A DNA stretch of 64,000 nt from Acinetobacter tjernbergiae DSM 14971 = CIP 107465 (GCF_000374425.1 NZ_KB894371.1:1-64000), one strand, 5' to 3'. Shown: positions 1 to 9,340, counted from the first letter of the stretch. Notes: a model not told the origin generated them from the sequence alone. Made by a program: numbers and translations.

Positions 1-1
1 G

Positions 2-265
2 TTAAAGAATCAAGGTATTGATTTAATTACGTATCATCGAAAGAACATGCGGACTGTTCAACTCTGTGCACAAGATGAATATCACTTAAAACAACGTAAT
101 AAGATAGAAACGTTATTTAGCTTATTGAAAGGACAATACAATTTAGTGACGAGTAAGGCACGTAGTATTCATGGATTTCTAAGTGGGATTTATGCATCGT
201 TATGTGCATATCAATTAACCCAACGAAATAAGCCAAAAATTCAAATTATGGAATCAGTGGCTTAA
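2..265 (+). CDS. IS982-family transposase, C-terminal part (cut by window edge)
   Basis: The reading frame is open from base 2 and ends at TAA 263-265, giving about 87 residues of a DDE transposase C-terminus. The stretch with KQRNKIETLFSLLKGQ, followed by ARSIHGFLSGIYASLCAYQL, matches the last catalytic helix of IS982-type enzymes. In that family a glutamate in an R-x-x-IE-x-x-F/L-x-x-LK context completes the DDE triad (here IETLFSLLK). The protein would cut and join the element's ends. The last 20 bases of the gene overlap, on the opposite strand, the tail of the neighbouring acyltransferase. Whether the missing 5' part is intact is unknown. Confidence 0.8.
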   Translation, partial: LKNQGIDLITYHRKNMRTVQLCAQDEYHLKQRNKIETLFSLLKGQYNLVTSKARSIHGFLSGIYASLCAYQLTQRNKPKIQIMESVA

Positions 266-2183
266 ACAGGATTCGGGTTAATAGTTTATTTCCATATTCA
301 CTTAAATGATCTCCATCACGATAAATAGGTCTGCTTTTATAAGTAGATATACATGCTTGAGCAGGACATAATGTTTTGGCTGGATCTATAGTCGTTACTC
401 CGCACGCTTTAGCACTATTCTGAATAATATTTCTTACTTTAGATGAGCGATTTAAATAATTTTCATAAGACATTGTGATCGGAGTAGGTTGATTAAAGAA
501 TAAATTTTTAGCAATCGTCTTAGGGATGTTCATTGGAAATTCAGGAACAGGATAAGTGATAAAGGTTGGATTGCTTTTAGATAGTTGACATAGCGTTTCT
601 GTTAAGTCTTTAGAAACCAATGTATAAAGTTTATCTTTTGAAACTATTTTATCATCTGGAAAATATAGAGAAGATTGATTGCCTTCAGTTTTTACGCGTT
701 CAATATCATTTTGGCCTTCAAGATAGACTGGCAACCTAGAGATTAAAATAATAGGCAGATTTTTATATTTTTTAGACTTAATGACTTTAAGGCGTTTCTG
801 ATTAATGTTATAACAATCATCATGGTTTATTTTGTCTTGAATGTTTGCATTCAATAAAAATGGGCAACTTGCAGTTACGATAGAAATGATACCTTCATTT
901 TTTAAATCAAACGCTGAAGCAACAGCAGTAGTCAAAGAGTCGGCATGACTATCCCCAATAATTACAGCTTTTATATTGTTCTGATTACCAATTTCACATT
1001 CTTCTACAGCACGATTTCTTAAACTTGAATCGCATTGATAAGGATTTGAGTTGCTACTTTCTTGCTCAGCAATTTTCGCGATTTCCGGCAGTCGTGAAGG
1101 AACGCCATCCGTTTTTTTAATATAGTAAGCACAAGATAAAATGATTAAAAATATATAAAAAGGTTTAATTTTGTATATATCTTTCCAAGATGAATATCGT
1201 GGAAAATTGATCTTTTCAATAAATTGATAACTTAAAAATCCAAGTAAAATTGAAAGTGGAATTCCGTATATCCACCAGTTATCAAATGAAAAGTAGAATC
1301 CAATAACTACTAAAGGCCAATGCCAGACATAAATGGAATACGACCATTTTCCGATATAGCTAAAAGCAGGATTAGTTATGACGAAATTATTTTGATAATG
1401 ACTTACAAGAATTAAATATGCACCAAAGACAGGGATTAGAGCCATATAACCAGGCCATAATGTCTCCTTTGACATGAAAACATAAGCAGTTGCAATAAGG
1501 ATTAGACCTAAAGATTGAACTGTAATCTGTTTAAATTTGTTTTGAAGTGACCAAGGATACAGGAAAGCTAAACCACCGAGTAACATCTCCCATGCTCGGC
1601 TTGTGAGTAAAAAATAAGCCGTTTTACTATCTTTGTATGTAGCGAAAATACAATAAATAAAGCTCGCTAAAAATAATCCGAACACTACACGTTTTAGATT
1701 TTTGAAACTCAAGTATTTTTTTAGAGCAATAATTATAATTGGAAAGAAAATATAGAATTGCCATTCAACAGAGAGTGACCACGTATGGAGTAGCCATTTC
1801 GTATGCTCCGCCGTATCAAAGTATCCTCCTCCTTTTGCAAAAAGAAGGTTTGAAATAAATAAGGAACTTTTCTCAACTTGTTGACCTAAACCACGATAAT
1901 CATTTGGTATTAAATAAAACCAACCAAATACGAACAGTGCAGCAGACATTGCTGCTAATACAGGAATAATTCGGTTAGCTCGAGCATTGTAGAATTTGAA
2001 TAAATTAAAAGAGTTTTTTTCTACGCTATTAAAAATAATAGCTGTCATTAAAAAGCCAGAAATAACAAAAAAGACATCTACACCTGCAAATCCGCCGGGT
2101 AACCATTGTGGATTAAAATGAAAAATAATAACTGCAAGAACCGCTATTGCTCTAAGGCCATTTATATCGTATCTAAATTGCAT
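246..2183 (-). CDS. membrane O-acyltransferase with C-terminal SGNH domain (OafA/YrhL type)
   Basis: This 645-residue protein has an acyltransferase-3 membrane domain at about residues 1-360. It starts with the family signature YDINGLRAIAVLAVIIFH and has about ten hydrophobic segments. An SGNH hydrolase-like domain follows from about residue 380, with GDSHADS near its start and DGDHLS near the C-terminus as catalytic blocks. Such proteins move acetyl or other acyl groups from the cytoplasm onto surface polysaccharide such as O-antigen, capsule or peptidoglycan; the acceptor cannot be told from sequence. The final ten residues (from the Thr codon at 276-278) and the stop lie in the IS982 end, so the native C-terminus has been replaced. 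Both SGNH catalytic motifs are kept, so the protein may still work. The gene stands alone and is AT-rich, typical of surface-polysaccharide genes exchanged between strains. Confidence 0.9.
   Translation of the reverse strand: MQFRYDINGLRAIAVLAVIIFHFNPQWLPGGFAGVDVFFVISGFLMTAIIFNSVEKNSFNLFKFYNARANRIIPVLAAMSAALFVFGWFYLIPNDYRGLGQQVEKSSLFISNLLFAKGGGYFDTAEHTKWLLHTWSLSVEWQFYIFFPIIIIALKKYLSFKNLKRVVFGLFLASFIYCIFATYKDSKTAYFLLTSRAWEMLLGGLAFLYPWSLQNKFKQITVQSLGLILIATAYVFMSKETLWPGYMALIPVFGAYLILVSHYQNNFVITNPAFSYIGKWSYSIYVWHWPLVVIGFYFSFDNWWIYGIPLSILLGFLSYQFIEKINFPRYSSWKDIYKIKPFYIFLIILSCAYYIKKTDGVPSRLPEIAKIAEQESSNSNPYQCDSSLRNRAVEECEIGNQNNIKAVIIGDSHADSLTTAVASAFDLKNEGIISIVTASCPFLLNANIQDKINHDDCYNINQKRLKVIKSKKYKNLPIILISRLPVYLEGQNDIERVKTEGNQSSLYFPDDKIVSKDKLYTLVSKDLTETLCQLSKSNPTFITYPVPEFPMNIPKTIAKNLFFNQPTPITMSYENYLNRSSKVRNIIQNSAKACGVTTIDPAKTLCPAQACISTYKSRPIYRDGDHLSEYGNKLLTRILFKPLIP
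264..278. repeat. putative right terminal inverted repeat of the IS982 element
   Basis: The motif AAACAGGATTCGGGT lies just downstream of the transposase stop. Its complement starts with ACCCG, as IS982-family ends do. The partner at the left end is outside the window. The base at 278 marks where element sequence seems to give way to acyltransferase sequence. Confidence 0.5.
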
Positions 2184-2514
2184 GTGAAACAGGTGATAAA
2201 GTCAAAAGTTTGTACATTCTATAACTTAATGAAATTTAAATCAGGGTTAATGATTCATTTAAACTTTTAGTAAAACTCGCATAATATAAGTAATAGCTAA
2301 AAAGTAAATATGTATGTTATTTAAATTAATAAATAAAATACAATCACTTATGGTATGTTTTTTTATTTTTTACGCATGTTTAGTTGCCTAAATACACTTA
2401 CCTTAGCTGAATTTTACATTCCTATACTTCTTATATTTCAACATCAAGTTTAGCTCTTCAAAACCCTTTATTTGTTCAAACCTCAATGATATGAACACAA
2501 TTTAAGAGGGAAAA
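2184..2514. other. AT-rich intergenic region, no gene seen
   Basis: These 331 bases separate the acyltransferase start from the end of the SDR gene, both on the minus strand. The region is very AT-rich with no convincing open frame or strong hairpin. It presumably carries the acyltransferase promoter, but I could not pick out a clear one. Confidence 0.5.
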
Positions 2515-3234
2515 CTAAACATTCTTATCCAGCATCGCAGGCATCAAGATTTCTTTGACACAACTTGCCTTACTGGTTGAAATAATAAAATGAATTGCCT
2601 GAATAACATCTATCAAAGGAATTAACGCAGATTTAGTTTCTTCTAAAATTTCTTCAACAGGTTTTTCAATTTCATATTCACTGGCAAGGTAGCCTAGATT
2701 AAGCACGCTTACTCCAATTAAATGCTCACGTAAGATTTCTCGTAGTGATTGTGCAATACCCCTTAAGGCAAATTTAGTTGCGGAGAAAACAAGTTCTTTA
2801 CCGTTATGATTCTCAACACCCCAAGTGGAACCGATCAGAATGATTTTAGCGTTATCAGATAGTTTTAGATTTTCAATGAGAGATTGAATGGATTGGATAC
2901 AAGTAGTGATATTGGTATTAATGATTTGGTTTATTTCAGTAGCAGAAACATCTTCAAAATTATAGTTGTCGCTAAAAGCTCGTTGTTCCCAAATGCCCAC
3001 GTTGTAAATCAGCACATCAAGTTTTTGCTGTCCAATCATAGTCTTTACATCACTTACAGCTTGTTCAGAATTGGAGAGATCAGTACAGATCCAGTTTAAG
3101 TCTAGAATTTCTTGTGGTTGGGTGCGAGATACGCCATAGATGGTATCTGTTGGCTTTGGAATAGTTTGAACAATCGCTTTTCCTAGTCCCTTACTGACGC
3201 CGTATATGAGAAAAGTTTTATTCGAGTTATCCAT
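2515..3234 (-). CDS. SDR-family protein with Phe in place of the catalytic Tyr
   Basis: This 239-residue single-domain protein has the short-chain dehydrogenase/reductase Rossmann fold. The nucleotide-binding loop GVSKGLG is at residues 12-18, a DVLIYNVG motif at about 73-80 replaces the usual NAG, and the active-site serine is in IGSTWG (S136). The usual YxxxK is read here as F150-S-A-T-K154; the codon is TTC, so the proton-donating tyrosine is missing while Ser and Lys are kept. NAD(P)-linked redox activity is therefore doubtful, and a degenerate or regulatory role is possible. The substrate is unknown. The gene is monocistronic between intergenic regions of about 330 and 250 bases. Confidence 0.8.
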   Translation of the reverse strand: MDNSNKTFLIYGVSKGLGKAIVQTIPKPTDTIYGVSRTQPQEILDLNWICTDLSNSEQAVSDVKTMIGQQKLDVLIYNVGIWEQRAFSDNYNFEDVSATEINQIINTNITTCIQSIQSLIENLKLSDNAKIILIGSTWGVENHNGKELVFSATKFALRGIAQSLREILREHLIGVSVLNLGYLASEYEIEKPVEEILEETKSALIPLIDVIQAIHFIISTSKASCVKEILMPAMLDKNV

Positions 3235-3488
3235 TCATCTGTCCATGTTTTTAGTTTAAAAGACAACTATAAAATCTCAACTTAACTTGAGGTCAAGGAT
3301 TGAGTTTAGTTGTTAAGAGAAATAATTAACTCATTAATTGTTGAAAAATAAGCATGAAACATGAAAAATTAAAAAAAACCGTGCCAGTGCGCTGAACCCT
3401 AGAACGTCTTAATTTAAGATTTTGATGTGGAAAGAAAAAGTTTAGGTGTTTCACATAAGGCTTATGTTGATTTTAGGTAGATTGAAAA

Positions 3489-3989
3489 ATGGCTGTATTT
3501 GAAACAAAAAACTTATTATTAAAACCATTTGCTGAAGAAAACTTAAATGAAGCTATCACCCTATTTCAAGATAAAGACTTCATGGTTTTTTCACCTAACG
3601 GAACATTGAATGTTGAAGATGCAACAAATCGTTTTTATGAAATCTTAGAACATTATGAAAGATATGGATTTGGAAAATTAGCCATTATCTCTAAAAACAC
3701 CCATAAGATTGTTGGTTACTGCGGTTTTGAAATGTGTACTGTGGATGGGACAGATGAAGCAGAATTGGGTTTTAGATTGGTCAAAAGCGAACGAGGACAA
3801 GGATATGTCATTGAAGCTACTTCAAGATTGCTAGAAGACATGAAAAATAGAAATTTTAAAAAGGTAATAGCATTTTCTGAAGAACAAAATGTACCAGCTC
3901 ATAACCTTTTAAAGAAGTTAGGATTTATTAAAACCTTTACTTCTAATTTTTTAAATATGGATGTGATCTTCTTCAGTAAGGATCTATAA
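3489..3989 (+). CDS. GNAT-family N-acetyltransferase (RimJ/RimL-like)
   Basis: This 166-residue protein has the single GNAT fold, predicted to move an acetyl group from acetyl-CoA to an amine. It begins with FETKNLLLKPF, the beta-1 strand typical of RimJ/RimL-type members. The acetyl-CoA pyrophosphate loop is at ERGQGYVIEA (R102, G103, G105), and the late helix and strand are at NVPAHNLLKKLGF. The substrate may be a protein N-terminus or a small molecule and cannot be assigned. The gene stands alone, and its codons are AT-rich like those of its accessory neighbours. Confidence 0.85.
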   Translation: MAVFETKNLLLKPFAEENLNEAITLFQDKDFMVFSPNGTLNVEDATNRFYEILEHYERYGFGKLAIISKNTHKIVGYCGFEMCTVDGTDEAELGFRLVKSERGQGYVIEATSRLLEDMKNRNFKKVIAFSEEQNVPAHNLLKKLGFIKTFTSNFLNMDVIFFSKDL

Positions 3990-4026
3990 ATAAATCATAC
4001 ATTTAACATGGTGGGCGTTATGCGAA

Positions 4027-4215
4027 TTACTTGTCCTCACACTTTTTACATTCCAACTTCATACCTAACGTTTCATTACGCCCTTGCTCAGTCAAAACCC
4101 AAGGGCGATTTTGCCACGGTGGGTCATGGCGCACATGCTGGGTGTGACCACAAGCGAGATCAGCAACAAAATGTCCTTCGGCGTCCAAGTGAAAACCAAC
4201 AATGGCTTGTTGCAT
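4027..4215 (-). CDS. DUF3565 domain small protein
   Basis: This 62-residue protein fits the DUF3565 pattern: AIVGFHLDAEGHFVADLACGHTQHVRHDPPWQNRPWV, then a C-terminal CKKC pair. The cysteines and histidines (CGH, QHVRH, CKKC) suggest a small metal-binding fold, probably zinc. Its ATG follows the TAA of the OhrR-like gene with no base between, so the two form an operon and are probably translationally coupled. The biochemical role is unknown. Linkage to a peroxide-sensing regulator suggests a stress function, which is inference. Confidence 0.8.
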   Translation of the reverse strand: MQQAIVGFHLDAEGHFVADLACGHTQHVRHDPPWQNRPWVLTEQGRNETLGMKLECKKCEDK

Positions 4216-4668
4216 TTATTCACTCAGACTTTCGAGTTTAGAATCTTCCAAACCCTTTAAAAAACGATGGCATAGATTATGAATTGCCACCAAATCATTT
4301 GGATCAACACCCAAAGAGCAGGCGAGTTTAAACGGAATTAACGTAATTTCATCTTTTGCTGACAGTGCTTTTTCCAGCAAGATGACCTTTTTCATACGCT
4401 CATCTTCTTTCACCGCAACGCGCTTTAAAAATTGTTTTTCTTCAAGTTTTTTAATAATTGGTGTCAGCGTTCCCGAATCAAAAAAGGTTTTTTGACCAAT
4501 TTCAGACAACGTTACATTGTCCTTTTCATATAAAGCCAGCAGCACAATAAATTGCGGATAGGTCAGGTCGTATTCCTGAAGCAAGGGACGATATTGACGA
4601 ATCATCGCATTGGTCGCGGAATACATTGCAAAACACACTTGATTATCCAAGTAAGAAAATTCAGTCAT
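4216..4668 (-). CDS. ohrR: MarR-family regulator of OhrR type
   Basis: This 150-residue MarR-family winged-helix repressor opens with LDNQVCFAMYSATNAM. Cys12 lies where OhrR proteins carry the peroxide-reactive cysteine. The winged-helix region follows (LTYPQFIVLLALYEKD, then FFDSGTLTPIIKKLEEKQFL, then the wing KEDERMKK). The start at 4668 is backed by a GAGGAG ribosome-binding site seven bases upstream. OhrR proteins release DNA when organic hydroperoxides oxidise the N-terminal Cys. No ohr gene is adjacent; the divergent neighbour is a glutathione peroxidase-like gene, the probable target. The symbol rests on similarity to the family. Confidence 0.85.
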   Translation of the reverse strand: MTEFSYLDNQVCFAMYSATNAMIRQYRPLLQEYDLTYPQFIVLLALYEKDNVTLSEIGQKTFFDSGTLTPIIKKLEEKQFLKRVAVKEDERMKKVILLEKALSAKDEITLIPFKLACSLGVDPNDLVAIHNLCHRFLKGLEDSKLESLSE

Positions 4669-4746
4669 GCTTTGCTCCTCAACGTCATCTTTGCGAACTC
4701 ACAGTATAGTTTGATTAATGCAAAAAGTATATTGTGCATAATTAAC

Positions 4747-4771
4747 TTGCATACAAGATATTTGTGTGCAA
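4747..4771. promoter_or_regulatory. palindromic putative OhrR operator
   Basis: TTGCATACAA (4747-4756), a five-base spacer, and TTGTGTGCAA (4762-4771) form an inverted repeat with one mismatch in ten pairs. It lies between the divergent OhrR-like and glutathione peroxidase genes, where a MarR-type dimer would control both. Binding is inferred. Confidence 0.6.
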
Positions 4772-4847
4772 TATTAATTAACATAGCTGAACAAATATAC
4801 AAAGCTATTAAGCAAATAAGATTGATTGAATCAGAGCGAGATGTTGT

Positions 4848-5330
4848 ATGACCACAATTTATGATTTTCAGGCTGAACTTTTAGAAGGCGAGCAAAAGAA
4901 CTTTTCGGACTATCAAGGCAAAGTTTTGTTGGTAGTGAACACTGCAAGCCAATGTGGCTTAACCCCACAATTCGAAGGACTTGAGAAGCTATATCAGGAC
5001 TATCAACAACAAGGTTTGGTGATTTTAGGCTTTCCATGTAACCAGTTTGCCAACCAAGACCCATCAAGTAATGAAGAAATTGGCAGCTTCTGTCAGCGTA
5101 ACTATGGCGTATCATTTCCAATGTTTGCCAAAGTCGATGTGAATGGTTCAAATGCGCATCCGATTTATAAATATCTCACTTCAGAAGCCAAATGCATCTT
5201 AGGTAGTGAAAGCATCAAATGGAATTTCACCAAGTTTTTGATTAACCAAAATGGTGAAGTCATCAAACGCTATTCACCAACCACCAAACCTGAAAAAATT
5301 AGCAAAGATATTCAAAAACTGTTGGCATAA
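4848..5330 (+). CDS. glutathione/thioredoxin peroxidase (GPx-like)
   Basis: This 160-residue thioredoxin-fold peroxidase should reduce hydrogen peroxide or lipid and organic hydroperoxides in the cytoplasm. The peroxidatic cysteine is Cys36 in NTASQCG. The partner residues are Gln in GFPCNQF (about 66) and Trp125-Asn126 in WNFTKF. A further Cys82 in SFCQRNYG matches the resolving cysteine of thioredoxin-dependent GPx enzymes, so thioredoxin may be the true reductant despite the family name. It is divergent from the OhrR-like regulator across a palindrome, and glutathione synthetase follows downstream. Confidence 0.92.
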   Translation: MTTIYDFQAELLEGEQKNFSDYQGKVLLVVNTASQCGLTPQFEGLEKLYQDYQQQGLVILGFPCNQFANQDPSSNEEIGSFCQRNYGVSFPMFAKVDVNGSNAHPIYKYLTSEAKCILGSESIKWNFTKFLINQNGEVIKRYSPTTKPEKISKDIQKLLA

Positions 5331-5357
5331 GTTGAATATAAAATTGAATGCTTTACA

Positions 5358-5396
5358 AATTACTGGTATTGAAATCATCTACCAGTAATTTTTTAA
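5358..5396 (+). terminator. intrinsic terminator after the peroxidase gene
   Basis: AATTACTGGTA and TACCAGTAATT form a perfect 11-bp stem followed by a T-rich tract. It separates the peroxidase gene from gshB. Confidence 0.8.
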
Positions 5397-5552
5397 TTTT
5401 TATCATCAGAAAATCGTCTATTTAAATAAATCGAATCTAGTGATTTGAATAAATTAGAATTTTTTAGATTTAATAATTACATAACTTGTTTAAACATCAC
5501 CATTAAACTTCGCTATACTTTTTGCCAAGATTAAAAATATGAGCGTCAAACT

Positions 5553-6497
5553 ATGCGTGTACTTGTGGTGATGGACCCAATCGAAACGGTGAATCTTAAG
5601 AAAGATTCCACGATGGCAATGTTATGGGCGGCAAGCCGTCGCGGTCATGAATTGGGTTATGCATTACAGCAAGATTTATATATCGATCAAGGCAAAGCTT
5701 TTGGCTTGATTTCACCACTCCAAGTTTTTGAAGATTATGATCATTATTATGAGTTAGGTGAAAAACAAAAAGAATCGCTCGCTGCATATGACGTGGTGCT
5801 GATGCGTAAAGACCCACCGTTTGACATGAATTTTGTCTATACCACTTATATTTTGGAACAAGCTGAACGTGAAGGTGCGTGGATTATTAACAAACCACAA
5901 TCGCTACGTGACTGTAATGAAAAGCTGTTCGCAACTCAATTCCCAGAGTTACAAGTACCGACTTTGGTGACGTCTCAACAAAGCCTAATTCGTGAATTTA
6001 TTAAAGAACATGGTGATGTGATTGTAAAACCACTCGATGGTATGGGGGGGATGGGGATTTTCCGTTTATACCAAGATGGGGTAAATATTGGTTCAACTCT
6101 GGAAATGCTCACCGAAATGGGAACATGTCCAATCATGGCACAACGCTATATTCCTGAAATTGTTGAAGGGGATAAGCGTATCTTGATGGTGAATGGTGAG
6201 CCGATTCCCTATTGCTTGGCACGTATTCCTCAAAACGGTGAGGTGCGTGGTAATTTGGCGGCAGGTGGTCTAGGTCAGGCACGTCCACTCACTGAAAATG
6301 ACAAAATGATTGCGGCAAAAGTAGGGCCTTTCCTCCGTGAAAAAGGTTTGGTTTTTGTCGGTCTTGATGTGATTGGTAATTATGTGACTGAAATTAATGT
6401 GACCAGTCCGACCTGTATCCGTGAGATTGATGCACAATTTGGAACCTCGATTGCAGATGATCTTTTCGATGTTTTAGAAGCCAGTCGTAAAAACTAA
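5553..6497 (+). CDS. gshB: glutathione synthetase
   Basis: This 314-residue cytoplasmic ATP-grasp ligase joins gamma-glutamylcysteine and glycine, the last step of glutathione synthesis. Diagnostic features are the N-terminal MRVLVVMDPIETVNLKKDST, MRKDPPFDMNFVYTTYIL (about 88-105), the ATP-grasp glycine-rich loop KPLDGMGGMGIFRL (about 157-170), and the C-terminal metal/ATP segment EINVTSPTCIREID. The length matches the bacterial enzyme. A TATACT box at 5514-5519 probably serves as its -10 element. The glutathione peroxidase-like gene lies immediately upstream but has its own terminator. Confidence 0.97.
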   Translation: MRVLVVMDPIETVNLKKDSTMAMLWAASRRGHELGYALQQDLYIDQGKAFGLISPLQVFEDYDHYYELGEKQKESLAAYDVVLMRKDPPFDMNFVYTTYILEQAEREGAWIINKPQSLRDCNEKLFATQFPELQVPTLVTSQQSLIREFIKEHGDVIVKPLDGMGGMGIFRLYQDGVNIGSTLEMLTEMGTCPIMAQRYIPEIVEGDKRILMVNGEPIPYCLARIPQNGEVRGNLAAGGLGQARPLTENDKMIAAKVGPFLREKGLVFVGLDVIGNYVTEINVTSPTCIREIDAQFGTSIADDLFDVLEASRKN

Positions 6498-6721
6498 AAA
6501 AACTATTTTTTGACCAAACTGCCCGTTTGTATTTCGCTTAAATTTGTGAGCAAATGGGCATTTGGATATCGACAGAACCTTGTTTTCAGCAAAGAATTGA
6601 AAAAAGCCAAGCTTTCTGTTGTAAACAGGTGAAATTCGCTTTTCGTGAACGAAGCTTTAGGATTAGAATAACTTCCGAAAACAATAGACGATAACCTTCT
6701 TTTGAGTTGAAGAATTAGACC

Positions 6722-7819
6722 GTGACCAATTCACCACAGAACAAAGCTAAACATGTCATGATGATGGCCGCTGGTACAGGTGGGCATGTTTTCCCTGCGC
6801 TTGCCGTTGCCAAACAACTGCAACAAGAAGGCTGCCAAGTTTCTTGGTTAGCGACGCCTACAGGAATGGAAAATCGGTTACTCAAAGATCAAAATATTCC
6901 GATTTATCAAATTGATATTCAAGGCGTACGTGGGAATGGTATTTTACGTAAGCTCAGCGCACCGTTTAAAATTTTAAAAGCGACTTTAAGCGCGATGCGC
7001 TATATGAAGCAATTAAACATTGATGCGGTTGCAGGCTTTGGTGGTTATGTCGCTGGGCCAGGGGGCTTGGCTGCACGTTTGTTGGGTATTCCTGTGTTGA
7101 TCCATGAGCAGAATGCGATTGCAGGATTTACCAATACCCAATTGGCGCGTATTGCCAAAACAGTTTGTCAGGCTTTTCCAAATACCTTTCCAACTAGTGA
7201 TAAAGTGGTGACCACAGGCAATCCTGTGCGTGCTGAAATTACGGCGATTTTGAATCCATCATGGCGTTATCAAACCCGTGAACAAGAACAAGCTCCAATC
7301 AATGTTTTGATTGTGGGTGGATCGTTGGGGGCGCAAGCGCTGAATGAACGTTTGCCTGAAGCTTTGATAAAGGTCAATGTCGCGTTAAATGTGTTTCATC
7401 AATGTGGTCAAAATCAGCAAGATACAACGCGTGAGCGTTATCAGGGTGCGCCTGCAAGTTTGAATATTCAAGTTGAGCCATTTATTCACGATATGGCAAA
7501 AGCCTATAGTGATGCAGATTTAATTATTTGCCGTGCAGGTGCATTAACAGTAACTGAGGTCGCGACAGCAGGTTTAGCTGCCGTTTTTGTACCGTTACCG
7601 ATCGCAGTGGATGATCATCAAACCGCAAATGCTAGATTTTTGGCAAATGTAGGTGCTGCGAAGATTTGCCAGCAAGCGGAAATGACACCTGCTGTTTTGG
7701 ATGAACTGTTAGCGACTTTACTGAATCGCCAGTTACTCTCTGAAATGGCAATTAAAGCACGTCAACAAGCACAACCGAATGCGACGCAGCATGTGGTTGA
7801 TCTGATTAAAAAATTGTAA
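6722..7819 (+). CDS. murG: UDP-GlcNAc:lipid I N-acetylglucosaminyltransferase
   Basis: This 365-residue GT-B glycosyltransferase adds GlcNAc to lipid I to make lipid II on the inner face of the membrane. Family signatures are [15 protein letters not shown] (about 16-30), [33 protein letters not shown] at the second Rossmann domain, and [10 protein letters not shown] near the UDP-binding site. It starts with GTG at 6722; a later ATG would remove part of the conserved N-terminus. It begins the murG-murC-ddl-ftsQ-ftsA-ftsZ run. Confidence 0.97.
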   Translation: MTNSPQNKAKHVMMMAAGTGGHVFPALAVAKQLQQEGCQVSWLATPTGMENRLLKDQNIPIYQIDIQGVRGNGILRKLSAPFKILKATLSAMRYMKQLNIDAVAGFGGYVAGPGGLAARLLGIPVLIHEQNAIAGFTNTQLARIAKTVCQAFPNTFPTSDKVVTTGNPVRAEITAILNPSWRYQTREQEQAPINVLIVGGSLGAQALNERLPEALIKVNVALNVFHQCGQNQQDTTRERYQGAPASLNIQVEPFIHDMAKAYSDADLIICRAGALTVTEVATAGLAAVFVPLPIAVDDHQTANARFLANVGAAKICQQAEMTPAVLDELLATLLNRQLLSEMAIKARQQAQPNATQHVVDLIKKL

Positions 7820-7832
7820 TTCGAGTTTATTT

Positions 7833-9284
7833 ATGTCTCCAACAAATCCAAACCAAGCCAAAAAGCTGATTAAAGTGCCAGAAATGCGCCGTATTAAACA
7901 TATCCACTTTGTTGGTATTGGTGGTGCGGGGATGTGTGGTATCGCCGAAGTATTGGCGAACCAAGGCTATAAAATTTCAGGCTCAGACATTAAAGCCTCT
8001 AAGACCACAGCGCAACTCGAAAGCAATGGTATTAAAGTTTATATTGGGCACTCGGCTGATAATATTAAAAATGCCAATGTATTGGTGGTTTCAACAGCGA
8101 TTGATCCTGAGAACCCTGAGATTAAAGCTGCGATTGAACAACGTACGCCAATTGTACGTCGTGCAGAAATGCTCGGTGAGTTAATGCGCTACCGTCATGG
8201 GATTGCAGTGGCTGGAACACATGGTAAAACCACGACAACGAGTTTGTTAACGACGATGTTGGCAGAAGAAAACCTTGATCCGACTTATGTGATTGGTGGT
8301 TTGCTGAATAGTACAGGTGTGAATGCTGCGTTGGGTGAAAGCCGTTTTATCGTGGCAGAAGCGGATGAATCAGATGCATCATTCTTGTATTTGCAACCCA
8401 TGGCAGCGATTGTTACCAATATCGATGCAGACCATATGGATACCTATGAAGGTAGCTTTGATAAATTAAAAGATACCTTTATTCAGTTCTTACATAATTT
8501 ACCATTCTATGGCTTGGCTGTGGTTTGTGGGGATGATGCCAATATTCGTGAGATTCTTCCTCGTATTGGTCGCCCAACGTTGACCTATGGTTTTGATGAA
8601 GATAACGATATTCGTGCTGTGGATGTGTTACAAGAAGGTATGCAATCGCATTTCACGGTGTTGCGTAAAGACCGTGAACCTTTACGTGTCACGATTAACC
8701 AACCAGGTTTGCATAATGTTTTAAATGCATTGGCAGCGATTGGCGTAGCAACGGATGAAGGTGTTTCTGATGGTGCGATTTGTCGTGCTTTAGAGAGCTT
8801 TAGTGGTGTGGGACGTCGCTTCCAAGTTCAAGGTGAATTTGAAGTCGGCGAAGGCTTAGTGAAATTGGTCGATGATTATGGTCATCATCCAAAAGAAGTT
8901 GAGGCAACCATTAAAGCGGCACGTGCTAGCCATCCAAATCGTCGTTTAGTCATGTTATTCCAACCGCATCGTTTTAGCCGTACCCGTGATTGTTTTGATG
9001 ACTTTGTGGACGTGCTATCACAAGTTGATCAATTGTTATTGTTGGAAGTTTATCCAGCAGGTGAAAAGCCAATCGTGGGTGCAGATAGTCGTGCTTTAGC
9101 ACGTAGTATTCGTTTACGTGGTGAGGTCGAGCCGATCTTGGTTGACCCTGTTGATGGTAATTTACCGAATGTTTTACAAAAAGTGTTACAAGCGGATGAC
9201 CTGTTATTAACACAAGGCGCGGGTAACGTTGGTGCAATTTCAGTAGAATTGGCTCAGCATCGCTTGTATGCCAAATCCCCCTAA
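7833..9284 (+). CDS. murC: UDP-N-acetylmuramate--L-alanine ligase
   Basis: This 483-residue Mur ligase adds L-Ala to UDP-MurNAc in peptidoglycan precursor synthesis. It has the N-terminal nucleotide-fold motif GIGGAGM (28-34), the ATP-binding loop [12 protein letters not shown] (about 127-138), [10 protein letters not shown], and the C-terminal-domain motif [10 protein letters not shown]. It follows murG by 13 bases. Its last three codons (K-S-P) and TAA stop are supplied by a palindromic repeat element beginning at 9273, so the native C-terminus may have been altered slightly. Confidence 0.97.
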   Translation: MSPTNPNQAKKLIKVPEMRRIKHIHFVGIGGAGMCGIAEVLANQGYKISGSDIKASKTTAQLESNGIKVYIGHSADNIKNANVLVVSTAIDPENPEIKAAIEQRTPIVRRAEMLGELMRYRHGIAVAGTHGKTTTTSLLTTMLAEENLDPTYVIGGLLNSTGVNAALGESRFIVAEADESDASFLYLQPMAAIVTNIDADHMDTYEGSFDKLKDTFIQFLHNLPFYGLAVVCGDDANIREILPRIGRPTLTYGFDEDNDIRAVDVLQEGMQSHFTVLRKDREPLRVTINQPGLHNVLNALAAIGVATDEGVSDGAICRALESFSGVGRRFQVQGEFEVGEGLVKLVDDYGHHPKEVEATIKAARASHPNRRLVMLFQPHRFSRTRDCFDDFVDVLSQVDQLLLLEVYPAGEKPIVGADSRALARSIRLRGEVEPILVDPVDGNLPNVLQKVLQADDLLLTQGAGNVGAISVELAQHRLYAKSP

Positions 9285-9340
9285 CCCCCTTTGTTAAAGG
9301 GGGAACTCCTCCCTTTGAAAAGGGAGGTGGGGAGGGATTT
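9273..9340. repeat. 68-bp palindromic intergenic repeat (MITE/REP-like) at the murC 3' end
   Basis: The block starts AAATCCC and ends GGGATTT, giving inverted termini. Inside are two hairpins: CCCCCTTT/AAAGGGGG (9285-9303) and CCTCCCTTT/AAAGGGAGG (9308-9327). This C-rich/G-rich design is unlike the AT-rich surroundings and resembles short repeats scattered between genes in Acinetobacter and its relatives. It provides the murC stop codon. It could also attenuate or stabilise the mRNA inside the division cluster. Confidence 0.75.

Larger units (their letters stand above)
1..278 (+). mobile_element. right end of an IS982-family insertion sequence
   Basis: The window opens inside an insertion sequence. 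It contains the last part of an IS982-type transposase and then, 13 bases after the stop codon, the motif AAACAGGATTCGGGT, whose complement begins ACCCG as expected for the terminal inverted repeat of this family. The left end lies outside the window, so the target duplication and completeness of the element cannot be checked. The exact end at 278 is inferred from the repeat-like motif. Confidence 0.7.

Noticed and set aside
4008..4241. Plus-strand frame of 77 codons
   Set aside because: It lies opposite the well-supported DUF3565 gene and has no protein-like features.
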